Of a stretch of 36,767 nt of DNA, positions 17,615-25,816 are shown piece by piece. This stretch comes from Raineya sp. (GTDB lineage: Bacteria > Bacteroidota > Bacteroidia > Cytophagales > Thermonemataceae), in NCBI GenBank assembly GCA_025454915.1, contig JALONN010000022.1:1-36767 (forward strand), in the 5' to 3' direction. Numbering within the stretch: the first letter of the stretch is position 1; every line of letters starts with the position of its first letter. Made by a program: the position numbers and the translations under genes. Below the pieces are notes generated by a model. It was not told the DNA's origin. It saw nothing but the letters and a program-made list of their open reading frames with translations, and did not search any database.

Positions 17615-19273
17615 CTAAAATCGAATCAAGGTTTGTGAAAACTGCTGTTGTAAATTGTTCCATTGCATAGGGTCAAAATTTGCTTTGGATAGACTCATTT
17701 GTTTGAGTTTGAAAAGTTGTCCCATTTCTTTGGGTAGAACTTTCAAAGCATTTCCCCACAAATCCAAATTCTCTAAATTGGCTAAATTTCCGATTTCTTT
17801 GGGTAGTGAAGTCAAACTATTTCCCCAAAGATTTAAATTTTTAAGAGCTCCTAAATTCCCAATTTCTTTAGGCAGTGTGTTGAGCTTATTTCCAAACAAA
17901 TCAATACTTTCTAGTTTTGTCAATTTTCCAATACTTTCTGGTAAAGAAGCAATTTGATTATTAGCCAGAGACAAATTCTTGAGTTTAGAAAGTTCCCCTA
18001 ACTCTACTGGTAATTTGTCTAACAGGTTTTTAGTAAGTTCTAGATTCTCTAAATTCTTCAAAGCACCTATCTCAGAAGGGAGCTTGTTCAACAAATTTTC
18101 TGAAAGATTCAGGTTTTGAAGATTAGTGAGACCCTTTATACTTTGAGGCAATTCAGTCACCTTATTTGCCATCAAATTCAGTTTTTCAAGACTTCCTAAA
18201 TTGCCAATTTCAGAAGGAAGTTTATCCAGTAAATTACTGGATAAGTTCAATTCTTTCAAATGAGAAAGATTTCCAATCTCTTTGGGCAGTGTAGTGAGTT
18301 TATTTTGAAAAACAGAAAGTTTTTCCAAGTTTTCTAATTGTCCAATACTTTGAGGTAACTCTTTTAAAGGATTGAGTCCTAAATCCAATTTTTTCAAATG
18401 ATTTAGCTTTCCAATACTTTCAGGCAGTTTTTCAAGTTGATTATTGAGCACAGAAAACTCTTGTAACTTAGATAGATTTCCAATTTCAGTAGGTAATTCT
18501 TTCAAATAATTGTTATTCAAAATTAGACTCTGTAAATGAGGTAGTTTTTCAATATCTTTAGAAAGAGTGGTTAAATTATGCAATTCCAAACGATATACTT
18601 TCAGAGGACTTTGTAAAGCTTCTTCTAAAGAGTGATATACCTTTGCTTTAGATAAATCTTTAGCTAAAAGAATCCAGTCATTAAGAGGGTTTTCTCTGAC
18701 TTCAAGACCTTCTATAGCAATCAGACGAGCAAGAGGCTTTGAAGGAATATCAGTAATTTGATTATCTACAAGCCATAATTCTTTTAAATCTTTGATTTCT
18801 CCCACCTGTGAAGGAATAGAAAAAATCTTATTGGATGAAAGATTCAGATGTTGTAACAATGATAAACCCAAAACTTCTTTTGGAAAAGCATTGATTTGAT
18901 TATGACTTAAATTGAGATAATATAATCTTTTGAGATGTGTAAAGTCAGTGGGTAAATTAGTTATTTGATTGAAAGAGGCATCCAAACGTTCTAAATTCTC
19001 TAAAGAAGTAATTCCAGCAGGTAAAGAAGTCAAATCGCAACCTGAAACATCTAAATATTGAAGATGAGAGAATTTCTTCAAATTCAGGTTTTGAGATTCT
19101 GATTTAGAAACTTTGAGTTTATAGACTTTCTTAGGATGTTTAGAGGCTTTTTCTAAAGAAGTGTAAAGTGGTTCTTGTTCAAGTAGATGAGGAGTTAATA
19201 AACCTTTTTGAGCAAAAGCACTCTCTATAGCAAGAAGGCTAAAGATTAAAATGAATAAATAAAATAAACGCAT
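17615..19273 (-). CDS. Secreted leucine-rich repeat protein, first gene of the RHS operon
   Basis: This 552-residue protein is read from the ATG at 19273. A TTG at 19285 would add four residues, but the hydrophobic leader RLFYLFILIFSLLAIESAFA starts properly at the ATG. About 18 leucine-rich repeats of ~23 residues follow (LPxEIGNLxxLExLxLxxNxLxxLP), interrupted near residues 200-235 by a KVYHSLEEALQSPLKVYRLEL segment that repeats the YTSLEKASKHPKKVYKLKV segment at the N-terminus. So two LRR blocks each have the same cap. LRRs of this kind bind proteins. The gene shows no sorting domain. It opens the operon that ends at 7505. Confidence 0.9.
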   Translation of the reverse strand: MRLFYLFILIFSLLAIESAFAQKGLLTPHLLEQEPLYTSLEKASKHPKKVYKLKVSKSESQNLNLKKFSHLQYLDVSGCDLTSLPAGITSLENLERLDASFNQITNLPTDFTHLKRLYYLNLSHNQINAFPKEVLGLSLLQHLNLSSNKIFSIPSQVGEIKDLKELWLVDNQITDIPSKPLARLIAIEGLEVRENPLNDWILLAKDLSKAKVYHSLEEALQSPLKVYRLELHNLTTLSKDIEKLPHLQSLILNNNYLKELPTEIGNLSKLQEFSVLNNQLEKLPESIGKLNHLKKLDLGLNPLKELPQSIGQLENLEKLSVFQNKLTTLPKEIGNLSHLKELNLSSNLLDKLPSEIGNLGSLEKLNLMANKVTELPQSIKGLTNLQNLNLSENLLNKLPSEIGALKNLENLELTKNLLDKLPVELGELSKLKNLSLANNQIASLPESIGKLTKLESIDLFGNKLNTLPKEIGNLGALKNLNLWGNSLTSLPKEIGNLANLENLDLWGNALKVLPKEMGQLFKLKQMSLSKANFDPMQWNNLQQQFSQTLIRF

Positions 19274-19712
19274 AGAATCCCGCAAATTAAAAAAGTTAAT
19301 TTGTTAAAATACTTTTATAAAAATTAGATTAATGCTAGATTATTTTATATATGAACAAATATATAAAATAGTATCTATAATATGCAATAGTTATGTTATA
19401 TTTTTGTTAATATTTTTATCAAAAATAATCATATCATATTTTTTATGACTATAATATTCAGCCAAAATAGGCTGAGAAATGTTATAAAAGAATTTAAAAT
19501 TCTTATTATGAATCAATTACATATTTTGCTTTAAAAACCAAAGTGCCGCATTCTTTGAAAATATTATACTAATTGTTTTTTGTTTTTTCTTTGTTTGGAT
19601 TTTTAAACATTAATTTTCACATAATCTATAAGAATATCACAAATTTGTGTATTTTTTTTATTTGTATTATTTGTAAGGTATTATAAGTTTTTATTTATCA
19701 ATAAATTATAAA
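19274..19712. other. AT-rich non-coding stretch upstream of the origin iterons
   Basis: No gene is visible here. The sequence is extremely AT-rich, as expected for a DNA-unwinding region, with one GC-richer hairpin (TCAGCC 19458-19463 / GGCTGA 19470-19475). It must also hold the promoter of the minus-strand LRR-RHS operon, but no clean TAnnTTTG box was found on that strand; TTAATTTG at 19283-19290 (read on the minus strand) is a one-mismatch candidate. No good DnaA box was seen. Confidence 0.5.
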
Positions 19713-19840
19713 GAGTTTAAAAGAGTTTTTATAAGTGAAAAAAGAGTTTTTATAAGTGAAAAAAGAGTTTTTATAAGTGAAAAAAGAGTTTTTATAAGTA
19801 AATCAAAGAGTTTTTATAAGCGAAAAAAGAGTTTTTATTT
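19713..19840 (+). repeat. Upstream iteron array (replication origin)
   Basis: The core GAGTTTTTATAAG, usually in the context AAAAGAGTTTTTATAAGTGAA, begins at 19723, 19744, 19765, 19786 and 19808, and partly at 19713 and 19829. Spacing is 21, 21, 21, 22, 21 bp, about two helical turns, so all copies face one side of the DNA. Directly repeated iterons in front of a Rep_3 gene are the standard binding sites of the initiator. Confidence 0.92.
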
Positions 19841-19854
19841 TTAATCTCTTTTTT

Positions 19855-19862
19855 TATCTTTG
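19855..19862 (+). promoter_or_regulatory. Bacteroidota -7 box TATCTTTG of the rep gene
   Basis: TATCTTTG matches TAnnTTTG and lies 22 bp before the rep ATG, immediately behind the last partial iteron. Rep bound to the iterons would sit over the -33 region, which predicts autorepression. Confidence 0.7.
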
Positions 19863-19884
19863 TAATATAAATAAATACTAACTT

Positions 19885-20790
19885 ATGAAAGACACTGAAG
19901 CACGAGAAATAGTATCTCAACATAACGTGATAACCAATGCTCGTTATGAAATGACAGCTTGTGAAATGGACATATTCTTTTATCTGTTATCTGTTTTAAA
20001 AAAAGATGACAAAAGTGGTACAAATTACACAATATATATGAGGGATATCGAACAAATTACAGGAAAAAAATGGAATTATGAACAATTTAGAGATGCAACT
20101 TATCAACTTTTAAGTAGAGTCTATGAAGTAGAAGATGATAAATCACTATTACAAGTTTCTGTATTGGCTTCTGCACATTATATGAAAGGACAAGGTTATA
20201 TAGAGCTTGAAATTTCAGACAAAATTCGTCCTTACCTAATAAACCTAAAAGAGAATTTTACTACATATCGATTAAAATCAGCATTGATGATGACAAGCAA
20301 GTATGCTAAAAGAATATATCAACTTGTCAGCCAATGGAAAGATGTAAATATTAAACAATATACTATTGATGATCTCAAACATATCCTCAAATTAAAAGAT
20401 CCTAAAGACAAAGAACCTGAACTTTATAAACAAATAGGAGAATTTAAAAAATATGTTTTGGATGTTGCAGTAAAACAAATCAATGAATCTACAGAATTAC
20501 AAATTGCATATGAATTATTTAAAAAAGGACGTTCTGTACATAGCGTTCAATTTTATATTCATCATAAAACTCGTCAAACAAAGTTAATAGCCATTGATGA
20601 TGACCCAAGAATACAAACTGCAAGAAAAATTTTGAATGATATAGGACTTAAAGATGAGCGTTTAATCAAAGAAATTGTAGAAAAACACCTTCCTGCTCTA
20701 TTCAAGTGGAATTATGATGTCACAACAGGGAAAATTAAAGTAAAATCAAATGCTGCAGGTTTACTATTAAGAACATTAGGAATTAAATAA
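19885..20790 (+). CDS. rep: Rep_3-family plasmid replication initiator
   Basis: This 301-residue protein has the layout of iteron-binding initiators of the Rep_3/RepB superfamily. The N-terminal winged helix has VSQHNVITNARYEMTACEMDIFFYLLSVL and YMRDIEQITGK. The second winged helix contains FTTYRLKSALMMTSKYAKRIYQLVSQWK, IDDLKHILKL and a YELFKKGRSVHSVQFYIHHK end strand. A ~70-residue C-terminal tail (KILNDIGLKDERLIKEIVEKH) is extra. It should bind the iterons at 19713-19840 to open the origin, and as dimers repress its own promoter. It is flanked by iterons on both sides, with parAB behind. Confidence 0.95.
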   Translation: MKDTEAREIVSQHNVITNARYEMTACEMDIFFYLLSVLKKDDKSGTNYTIYMRDIEQITGKKWNYEQFRDATYQLLSRVYEVEDDKSLLQVSVLASAHYMKGQGYIELEISDKIRPYLINLKENFTTYRLKSALMMTSKYAKRIYQLVSQWKDVNIKQYTIDDLKHILKLKDPKDKEPELYKQIGEFKKYVLDVAVKQINESTELQIAYELFKKGRSVHSVQFYIHHKTRQTKLIAIDDDPRIQTARKILNDIGLKDERLIKEIVEKHLPALFKWNYDVTTGKIKVKSNAAGLLLRTLGIK

Positions 20791-20820
20791 ACTACTAATT
20801 TTCAAATATTTATTTTTTAA

Positions 20821-21073
20821 AAAAGAGTTTTTATAAGCGAAAAGTCAACACCTTATTATTACACAGAAAATCAATGTTTTTATATATTATTGTAAAGATA
20901 TATTATTCTAAAAAAGAGTTTTTATAAGTGAAAAAAGAGTTTTTATAAGCAAAAGTCAAAAACCTTATTATTACACGGAAAATCAATATTTTTATATTAT
21001 TATTGTAAAGACATATTACTCTAAAAAAGAGTTTTTATAAGTTAAAATTATCTTAAAAAAGAGTTTTTATAAG
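20821..21073 (+). repeat. Downstream iteron cluster with a ~112-bp tandem duplication (incA-like)
   Basis: Iteron cores GAGTTTTTATAAG start at 20825, 20916, 20937, 21029 and 21061. The segment 20837-20928 (CCTTATTATTACAC, AAAATCAAT, ATTGTAAAGA blocks, ending in an iteron) is repeated at 20949-21041 with few changes. The whole 20791-21126 gap therefore holds no gene but five initiator sites. By analogy with incA of P1 such a cluster titrates or handcuffs Rep to set copy number. The last iteron is 53 bp before parA and could also influence its promoter. Confidence 0.88.
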
Positions 21074-21126
21074 CGAAAGTAAATAGTAATAAGCTATTTT
21101 AGTTATTTTTCTTAACTTTTTATTGA

Positions 21127-21876
21127 ATGAATACAAAGATTATTGCCATCATTAATCATAAAGGAGGAGTAGGCAAAACAACCAGTACACTTAACTTGGG
21201 TAAAGCCCTTTCTATTTTAGGTAAAAAAATTTTATTGATTGATATAGATCCTCAAGCTAATCTATCACAATCTGTAGGATTAGAAAATCCTGATAGAAGT
21301 GTTTATGAAGTATTATGCAAAGGAGAAAAACCTCCTATTCAAAAAATTGCTGATAACTTTTCTATTATACCATCAGAACTTAGCCTTTCTACAGCTGAAA
21401 TAGAGCTCCAAGCGGAACAAGTAACAGGTTATTTTAAACTGCGAGAAGCCTTAGAACCATTGGAGAAAGAGTACGATTATATTTTAATTGACTGCCCTCC
21501 AAGTCTTGGAATACTTACTGTTAATGCTTTACTAGCTTCTTCACATATTTTAATTGTAGTAGAACCTCAGTTCTTGGCTATTAAAGGTCTTCAAACAATT
21601 TTAGAACTTTTTGAAAAACTTAAAAAAACTCTAAATAGAAATTTAGATATTTTAGGGCTATTGATTACGCAATTTAATCGTACAGTTGTGAGTAAAAATA
21701 TAATAGAGCAACTACGTGAAAAATATAAAGACAAAGTTCTTGAAAGCATTATCAGACAAAGTGTAAAAATTACAGAAGCAAGTGCTACCAAAAAAGATAT
21801 TTTTACTTATGATGATACATGCTCAGGAGCGGAAGATTATTTAATTTTAGCTAAAGAAATTATTGAGAAAAAATGA
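21127..21876 (+). CDS. parA: ParA-type partition ATPase
   Basis: This 249-residue ParA/Soj protein has the deviant Walker A motif KGGVGKTT (residues 12-19), the A' motif LIDIDPQANLSQS and a Walker B DYILIDCPPSLG. It lacks the N-terminal DNA-binding extension of P1 ParA, so it is of the short (type Ib/Soj) class. It drives plasmid segregation by ATP-dependent binding to the nucleoid and is stimulated by ParB. Its stop overlaps the parB start (ATGA). Confidence 0.96.
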   Translation: MNTKIIAIINHKGGVGKTTSTLNLGKALSILGKKILLIDIDPQANLSQSVGLENPDRSVYEVLCKGEKPPIQKIADNFSIIPSELSLSTAEIELQAEQVTGYFKLREALEPLEKEYDYILIDCPPSLGILTVNALLASSHILIVVEPQFLAIKGLQTILELFEKLKKTLNRNLDILGLLITQFNRTVVSKNIIEQLREKYKDKVLESIIRQSVKITEASATKKDIFTYDDTCSGAEDYLILAKEIIEKK

Positions 21877-22817
21877 AAAAGAAATTTATTTTAGATGAAT
21901 TGATTGAAAGTACTACTGAACTTGTACCAGAAATCAAGGTAACAATTAATGAAGAATTAAAGGCTCTTATACCTCCTCTCTCTGAAGAGGAATTTGGTCA
22001 ATTGGAGCAAAATATTCTTCAAGAGGGCTGCCGAGATGCTTTGATTTTATGGAAGCAAAGTGGAGACTCAGTTTTGATAGATGGACATAATAGATATGCA
22101 ATATGTCAAAGACATGGTTTATCGTTCAAAACTGAAATAAAAGAGTTTAAAGATTTTGAAGAAGTTAAGTCTTGGATGATTACCAATCAACTTGGTAAAA
22201 GGAATCTAACAGAAGAACAAAAATCATACTTACGAGGCTTACAATATCAAAGAACAAAGAAATCTTTAGGTGGTTATGATTTTGTGAAATCGGTTGGACA
22301 AAATGTCCAACCGACTCATGAACTCTTGGCTCAAGAACATAAGGTTTCTCCAAAAACCATCCAAAGAGATGAAAAATATGCAGTAGGGTTGGATATACTT
22401 ACAAATTATGATTTATCTCTGAGAAATGAAATTTTGACTCGTAAGATAAAAGTCCCTGTAGGGCTTATTCAGAAAATAGCTTCTATTTCAGAAACAAAAC
22501 AGATAGCACAAGTTCAAAATTTTATTAAAAAAGGTGCTGTTAAAGATATTGAAAATATTTTAAAGAAACCTATTGAGAACCCTTCTAAATCATCGAAAGA
22601 CTTTTTGAGCAACTTTATACAAGAAAAGACAAATTTCGATGTCCTCATTTCATATAAAATGCAACAAAATGTATTTTATGTTTTGGTAGCCACAGGAGAA
22701 GAAAAAAGTTGTTATAGTTGTAAATTAGAAGATATTTGGGAAATGCCCATCAAAAAATCTATTCTTTATACTCTTGAAAATGGGAAACTATATAAAAAAT
22801 GGGAAGAAATATTTTAA
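21873..22817 (+). CDS. parB: ParB-like partition protein
   Basis: This 314-residue protein starts at the ATGA overlap with parA. A ParB/Srx N-terminal domain lies at ~30-110 (IPPLSEEEFGQLEQNIL, DALILWKQSGDSVLIDGHNRYAIC, then LGKRNLTEEQKSYLRGL). A helix-turn-helix follows at ~150-170 (HELLAQEHKVSPKTIQRDEKYA). The GERR-type CTP-binding motif of chromosomal ParB appears only as the degenerate DGHNRY. Residues ~140-148 are encoded by a perfect DNA palindrome. It should bind a plasmid centromere, not identified here. Confidence 0.88.
   Translation: MKKKFILDELIESTTELVPEIKVTINEELKALIPPLSEEEFGQLEQNILQEGCRDALILWKQSGDSVLIDGHNRYAICQRHGLSFKTEIKEFKDFEEVKSWMITNQLGKRNLTEEQKSYLRGLQYQRTKKSLGGYDFVKSVGQNVQPTHELLAQEHKVSPKTIQRDEKYAVGLDILTNYDLSLRNEILTRKIKVPVGLIQKIASISETKQIAQVQNFIKKGAVKDIENILKKPIENPSKSSKDFLSNFIQEKTNFDVLISYKMQQNVFYVLVATGEEKSCYSCKLEDIWEMPIKKSILYTLENGKLYKKWEEIF
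22290..22314. repeat. Perfect 11-bp-arm palindrome inside parB
   Basis: The left arm TCGGTTGGACA (22290-22300) and its exact reverse complement (22304-22314) are separated by AAA. It is read in frame as SVGQNVQPT between the KSYLRGL helix and the HTH. Confidence 0.85.
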
Positions 22818-22858
22818 TTGATTGACAGTAAAAATCATTATAATATTTGAACCTATAT

Positions 22859-22878
22859 CTATAATATTTATAGTTTTT
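22859..22878 (+). terminator. Weak terminator behind parAB
   Basis: CTATAA (22859-22864) and TTATAG (22868-22873) form an all-but-AT stem with a 3-nt loop followed by TTTTT. The stem is short, so activity is uncertain. Confidence 0.4.
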
Positions 22879-22952
22879 CACCTGTTAATAACTAATCAAC
22901 GTTGCTATTTTCCATTTATGATGAGTTAGTTTTTTTGAACAGATAAGACTTC

Positions 22953-24038
22953 TTACAAAATATTTACAATTACATGTTGGAATTCAGGTAAGCTTTTTAA
23001 AATTTCAATGTTAGATAGATGGGAAGTAATGATTGTAAGTTGATGAAGCTTTTTTAGTTTAGATAAGATTGTCCAATCATGAATTTGATTACTTTCTATT
23101 TTGAGCAATCTTAAACTACTGATACTACTAATGATTTCTAAATCATCTTGAGAAATATTTTTTATATCCAAAGAGGTAAGTTGTGATAACTTAGGTAATA
23201 AATGAACCTGATCTTCGATAGGATAGAGCAAGGTGAGTTTTTTTAATCTTGGACACAAAAGAAGTGGAGTAATATCATAACATAAAACTTCAGATAAATT
23301 ACAGTTTAGAACTTCCTGTAAATTTTCTATTGTAAAGGTTTTAGAATAGAGAATATTCTTTAGATAGGTTTTCCACTCTGGATATAGGTTTTGAAATATT
23401 TCTTGTTGTCTTTCTGAAATGGAGAAAATAGTTTGATTGATTTGGGAGTAAGCAATGGCTAAATCAAATTTTCCAATATCCTTATCAAAGTACATCTGAT
23501 TAGAATTGAGAAGATTTGTCATTAAAATTAGAAATTCATCAAAACTTGAAGCGAAGTCATACCAAATAGCATCATCTCCACTGATACTATTGAGGATGAC
23601 TTGTCCCTTGAAGCCTTTTTCTTCTGGTGCAAAATCTAAAGAAAAATAGTTACCACCACAATCATCTGTAATGATAGGAAGCCATTTCCTATGAAAAGAA
23701 ACAGATTGAATCTTATCTCCATTGAAAGAAGTTGAAAAATCATTTAAAACATAGTCTTCCTGATTTGAAAACATTTTCAGGGCATCAGTATATTCAACCA
23801 TGATTTCTTCTAAAGATAAAAATCTACGACCCAAAGCCATCGAAATTCCTTTTTTATAGAGAGGCTTTTCTCCATTTGTAATTCTATAAAATGCTTTAAA
23901 AGATTCAGGAAGTGTTTCCCCTATTAATTCTTCTATTTCTAGGAACAAAGATTCCTTACAAGGTTTATTCAAAGATTTTGTATAACTTGGTTTTTTGTGA
24001 GCAATTGCATCAAAAAAGTTCTGAAGGATTTCATTCAT
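22953..24038 (-). CDS. SMI1/KNR4-type protein with C-terminal leucine-rich region, probable immunity protein
   Basis: In this 361-residue protein, residues ~20-175 show the SMI1/KNR4 (SUKH) pattern: IEELIGETLPESFKAFYRITNGE, FLSLEEIMVEY, WLPIITDDCGGNYFSLDF and a final SSFDEFL. The second half (~240-361) is an LRR-like tail (LCPRLKKLTLLYPIED, LSQLTSLDIKN, SSLRLLKIESNQIHDW). SUKH proteins commonly neutralise nuclease and other toxins of contact-dependent systems. No toxin gene is next to it, so it would be an orphan immunity gene. It is the last gene of a three-gene minus-strand cluster. Confidence 0.85.
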   Translation of the reverse strand: MNEILQNFFDAIAHKKPSYTKSLNKPCKESLFLEIEELIGETLPESFKAFYRITNGEKPLYKKGISMALGRRFLSLEEIMVEYTDALKMFSNQEDYVLNDFSTSFNGDKIQSVSFHRKWLPIITDDCGGNYFSLDFAPEEKGFKGQVILNSISGDDAIWYDFASSFDEFLILMTNLLNSNQMYFDKDIGKFDLAIAYSQINQTIFSISERQQEIFQNLYPEWKTYLKNILYSKTFTIENLQEVLNCNLSEVLCYDITPLLLCPRLKKLTLLYPIEDQVHLLPKLSQLTSLDIKNISQDDLEIISSISSLRLLKIESNQIHDWTILSKLKKLHQLTIITSHLSNIEILKSLPEFQHVIVNIL

Positions 24039-24055
24039 AAAACTATGTATTTTGT

Positions 24056-24547
24056 TTAACTACTTTCTCCAAAATGCATCATGAATATACTATCTGCTGT
24101 TTCAAAAATATATTCTTCACCCACATGATCACCCCAGTGCCAAATAACATCATCAGGTATCATTTTAAATACTTTGACTTCTTGATTTTTAAATAATTCT
24201 GGTAGCAAGAATTGAATGAGATATTCTGAGAAGCTATAACCATGATGAGCACTGATACTTTTTAATATGTCATCACAAGTCCACTCAACAATTAATTTTT
24301 GTAAATCTTCTTTCCAGTTCTCTATTTCAAGCAGTTTCATTCTGTTTAAGATTTCTTGAAGAGACTCATGATGTTTGGTGTACCATTCTCTATGTTTGAA
24401 GAGATAATTTTTGAGATTATCAAGTAATGAGTGATGATTCTCTTTCGGTATGCTAAAAAACTTATTTGTGCCACCCATATTTGGCGTAATCATATCTTTT
24501 AATCTGGAAATGGCATCTAAATAACCACTAATATATTGTTCTGTCAT
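24056..24547 (-). CDS. Hypothetical cytosolic protein in the immunity cluster
   Basis: This 163-residue protein is not recognised. It has no signal peptide. The first two thirds are helical (YISGYLDAISRLKDMI, LLDNLKNYLFKHREWYTKHHESLQEILNRMKLL). The end is acidic and aromatic (PDDVIWHWGDHVGEEYIFETADSIFMMHFGESS), a composition frequent in immunity proteins. Its start codon shares its A with the preceding stop (TAATG), and it ends 17 bp before the SMI1/KNR4 gene, so the three are co-transcribed. Confidence 0.7.
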   Translation of the reverse strand: MTEQYISGYLDAISRLKDMITPNMGGTNKFFSIPKENHHSLLDNLKNYLFKHREWYTKHHESLQEILNRMKLLEIENWKEDLQKLIVEWTCDDILKSISAHHGYSFSEYLIQFLLPELFKNQEVKVFKMIPDDVIWHWGDHVGEEYIFETADSIFMMHFGESS

Positions 24548-25002
24548 TAATCTTCACTGATAAAATAAATAAATACATGTCTTTTAAAATTTGTAAAAAC
24601 AATCGCCATATCAAAAGTATGGTTGGTAATAGAATTCCAACTTGCTCCATTTTCTTCTTTCCATGGATTTTGAAACCAGTTTGTAAAACAAAAACATTTT
24701 TTTTGATCAAACTTTTCAATGATAAGTTTTTGAAAAAATAGTGCTTTTTCGAAAGGCATATTTTCACATCTTTGATAGGCTAAATCAAAGTTTAATGCAT
24801 TCAAAAGTAAATCACAACTTTCTTGAAAATCTATTTTTTGCCATTTATCAAAAATTGGATGGAGTTTTTCTTTTATACATATTTGATCTAAGAACTCCAA
24901 AAAGTCTAATGACTGGTGAGTAATATCAAACTCTATTTCAAAACAGCCTCCTCCAAAAAAATCATACATTTGATACTTCTTATATAAGTCAATTTTAACC
25001 AT
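24547..25002 (-). CDS. Hypothetical cytosolic protein, first gene of the immunity cluster
   Basis: A protein of 151 residues is read from ATG 25002 (MVKIDLYKKYQMYDFFGGG). A longer frame from 25059 adds 19 residues with a hydrophobic, less convincing start. It is acidic, aromatic and cysteine-containing (CDLLLNALNFDLAYQRCENMPFEKALFFQKLII), ending in strands (DMAIVFTNFKRHVFIYFISED). It is not recognised. The one-base overlap with the next gene and the SMI1/KNR4 neighbour suggest an immunity role, without proof. Confidence 0.65.
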   Translation of the reverse strand: MVKIDLYKKYQMYDFFGGGCFEIEFDITHQSLDFLEFLDQICIKEKLHPIFDKWQKIDFQESCDLLLNALNFDLAYQRCENMPFEKALFFQKLIIEKFDQKKCFCFTNWFQNPWKEENGASWNSITNHTFDMAIVFTNFKRHVFIYFISED

Positions 25003-25428
25003 GGCTTTGTCTAAAAAAAAATTCTTGATGGAAAAATACCAAAAAACATTTAAAAACAAGTATCAAAGGGCTCATATAAATAAGCATATCCATTCTTAAA
25101 ACCATCTTATATCGCTTCTATAAAGAAGTTATAGAGACTAAAATGGAAAGCAAAATCAAGTATCACAGAAATAATGCATGAAATGATTTCAAAATGGTAT
25201 AAAAAACTTTTGATAGAAATAAAATACAATACTCACAAAAAAAGATGCTTGGAGAAGTCAGCATCCTTTTCAAATTTTTAATCAATACTTAAAAGTAATG
25301 AACATCATTCATCAAGATACTCAAATTTCGAGATATTTACAAACTTCTTCAAATCATTTAAAAGGAAATTTCTAAAATATAACAAAACTTTATTTGTTAT
25401 TTTATTTATGATTTTATATTTTAAATAG
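25003..25428. other. Non-coding gap with one copy of a ~72-bp repeat
   Basis: No gene is seen. It contains the left copy of a repeat (25235-25307) and divergent promoters would have to lie here. Upstream of the SiaC-like gene the sequence TATATTTT (about 25415) is close to, but not a match for, TAnnTTTG. Confidence 0.45.
25235..25307 (+). repeat. Direct repeat, copy 1, with a possible hairpin
   Basis: The segment with AGATGCTTGGAGAAG and TTTTCAAATTTTTAATCAAT, ending GTAATGAACATCA, is repeated at 26211-26280 with a handful of differences. GATGCT (25243 region) and AGCATC form a 6-bp stem followed by a T-rich run, so this copy could act as a terminator. Confidence 0.8.
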
Positions 25429-25816
25429 ATGCTGACTCCTTTATACTTAGAAAAAACAGAATATAGCCCAGAAGTGATTTTAGATTGTAAACAGGGCATT
25501 TTCCAGATCAAAGGATATTTTTTTGTGGAAGACTCTATCATATCTTCTTATAAAAGGATCATAGATTGGTTAGAAATTTATGCAAAGTCTCCCAACCCTA
25601 GCACTACTTTTTGTTTTTATCTTAGCTGGGTAGATGATAAAGGGCATCAAATATTGATTCAAATACTGAAACTTTTAAAAGAAATTCCATCTCCTACAAT
25701 GGAATGGTATACTTCCAAAGACGATGAAGATGTCAGAAGACGATGAAGATGTTAGAGAATATGGTAAAGAGTTATCAATCATGTTTGCCATTCCATTCAA
25801 ACATATCATCCTTTAA
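25429..25816 (+). pseudogene. SiaC-like (DUF1987) regulatory protein, frameshifted by a 19-bp tandem duplication
   Basis: The frame MLTPLYLEKTEYSPEVILD...GIFQIKGYFFVEDSI...IDWLEIYAKSPNPSTTFCFYLSW...MEWYTSKDDEDV matches SiaC/DUF1987, a small protein cycled by a kinase-phosphatase pair to control biofilm or c-di-GMP signalling. After DDEDV it runs into RRR and stops at 25746. The DNA there carries two tandem copies of AAGACGATGAAGATGT(C/T)AG. Taking one copy out restores SKDDEDVREYGKELSIMFAIPFKHIIL with a stop at 25816, the usual length (~123 residues). So the gene was intact and has been broken by the duplication. Confidence 0.85.

Noticed and set aside
19713..21073. CRISPR-like array from the many short repeats
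   Set aside because: Repeats adjoin with 21-bp phasing and no unique spacers, and flank a Rep_3 gene; they are iterons.
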